From Anopheles merus (lineage: Eukaryota; Arthropoda; Insecta; Diptera; Culicidae), in the NCBI RefSeq assembly GCF_017562075.2, contig NC_054084.1, forward strand, positions 17,233,889 to 17,297,888: a stretch of 64,000 nt of DNA, given 5' to 3'. Under the pieces are notes generated by a model, which searched no databases, was not told the origin of the DNA, and saw only the letters and a program-made list of their open reading frames with translations. The translations under genes and the position numbers were made by a program. Positions 63,635-64,000 of the stretch are shown one piece after another (position 1 is the first letter of the stretch; the number at the start of each line of letters is the position of its first letter).

Positions 63635-63931
63635 ATGTTTTACGGTACACTCGCACCGACTCCTCCGTAGTGCCGAGGGAATTTTTGGCCACACATTTGT
63701 ACACACCGTAGTCGGACGCCTTCTCCAGCCGGATGGTGATGCGCATCGTCACCTTGAAGACGTGATCCTCGAGCGTCGAGTCGTACGTGCCGCCCTGCAG
63801 TATGATTTCGCCCTTGCCCTTCATCCAGTAGTTGATGGAGTTCGGCTGGGCTTCGCTGTGGCACTCGAGGGTAACCCGGCCGCCCAGCTCGGCGTAGTAC
63901 TGGCGCGTCGGCAGCCGCACAATCGGTTGGA
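63635..63931 (-). CDS. Internal exon encoding an Ig domain of a DIP/lachesin-like neural cell-surface protein
   Basis: This 297 bp exon encodes 98 whole codons plus a split codon at each end. The translation has the I-set Ig hallmarks: first cysteine in LECHSEA (about residue 23), core tryptophan in INYW (about 35), and DYGVYKC with the second cysteine at about 79. It ends with the G-strand AKNSLG...VRVYRK. The SEAxPxSINYW and KNSLG signatures are typical of the last Ig domain in insect DIPs, which bind Dpr proteins at synapses, and of lachesin-like IgLON relatives. On the minus strand a pyrimidine-rich acceptor ending in cag precedes the exon at 63932, and a strong donor (gtaagc) follows at 63634. 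Both flanking introns are phase 1, as is usual for Ig modules. Earlier Ig domains and the signal peptide would lie right of the window. Ig-domain identity is near certain; DIP rather than lachesin is inference. Confidence 0.88.
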
Positions 63932-64000
63932 CTGAAATTTGAAATCAAGCAAATCGAGCGCGAGTGAGAGATCTTTATCCGGCCGGGCTAAACACGTGGC
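63932..64000 (-). other. Partial intron upstream of the Ig exon (continues beyond the window)
   Basis: The minus strand carries a T-rich tract ending atttcag immediately before the Ig exon. The exon then opens with two bases that complete a split codon, so this intron is phase 1. Its donor is not in the window. Confidence 0.7.

Noticed and set aside
63621..63948. Plus-strand 104-codon frame and a second minus-strand frame over the Ig exon
   Set aside because: They are out-of-frame shadows of the Ig-domain exon, whose own frame has the conserved cysteines, tryptophan and correct splice phases.
1..64000. CRISPR arrays, bacterial operons, rRNA or transposase genes
   Set aside because: No regularly spaced short repeats of CRISPR type, no dense coding strand, no rRNA-like sequence and no transposase or reverse-transcriptase frame were seen; the sequence is eukaryotic noncoding DNA.

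Overview
This window looks like mosquito nuclear DNA, most probably Anopheles. Three things point there: a family of about 200 bp tRNA-derived SINEs that resembles the SINE200 elements known from the Anopheles gambiae complex, a short 89 bp intron with consensus splice sites, and the last exons of an insect-type Ig-superfamily gene. The genus and the SINE name come from recognition by eye and were not searched.

The only protein-coding gene I can support lies at the extreme right, on the minus strand. An exon at 63931-63635 encodes one complete Ig domain. The terminal exon at 63545-63346 encodes a linker, an N-glycosylation sequon and a short hydrophobic C-terminus of the GPI-signal type. The two exons join in frame, and the introns on both sides of the Ig exon are phase 1. 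The domain is closest, from family knowledge, to the last Ig domain of the Dpr-interacting proteins (DIPs) and lachesin-like neural surface proteins. The rest of the gene lies to the right of the window.

The other ~63 kb holds no convincing coding exon. Reading frames of 60-177 codons are frequent, but they overlap on both strands in the more GC-rich patches and show no recognisable domain. The stretch is therefore intergenic or intronic. It contains six full or partial copies of the SINE (about 1.5, 1.77, 5.0, 16.4, 46.2 and 54.9 kb) plus a well-preserved one at 4.5 kb. It also contains a 245 bp TA-flanked foldback element built from 21 bp iterations (57900-58144), an older 200 bp foldback (50551-50750), several microsatellites and three long poly-G runs, and a ~407 bp tandem array (60706-62548) about 0.8 kb downstream of the DIP-like stop codon.

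The most unusual signal is a pair of related segments 15 kb apart (33095-33610 and 48125-48700). They have diverged over most of their length but keep short blocks in the same order, including a perfect 28-base identity. The reading frame is not kept between blocks, which argues against a protein and favours duplicated regulatory or other constrained noncoding DNA, or an old uncharacterised repeat.
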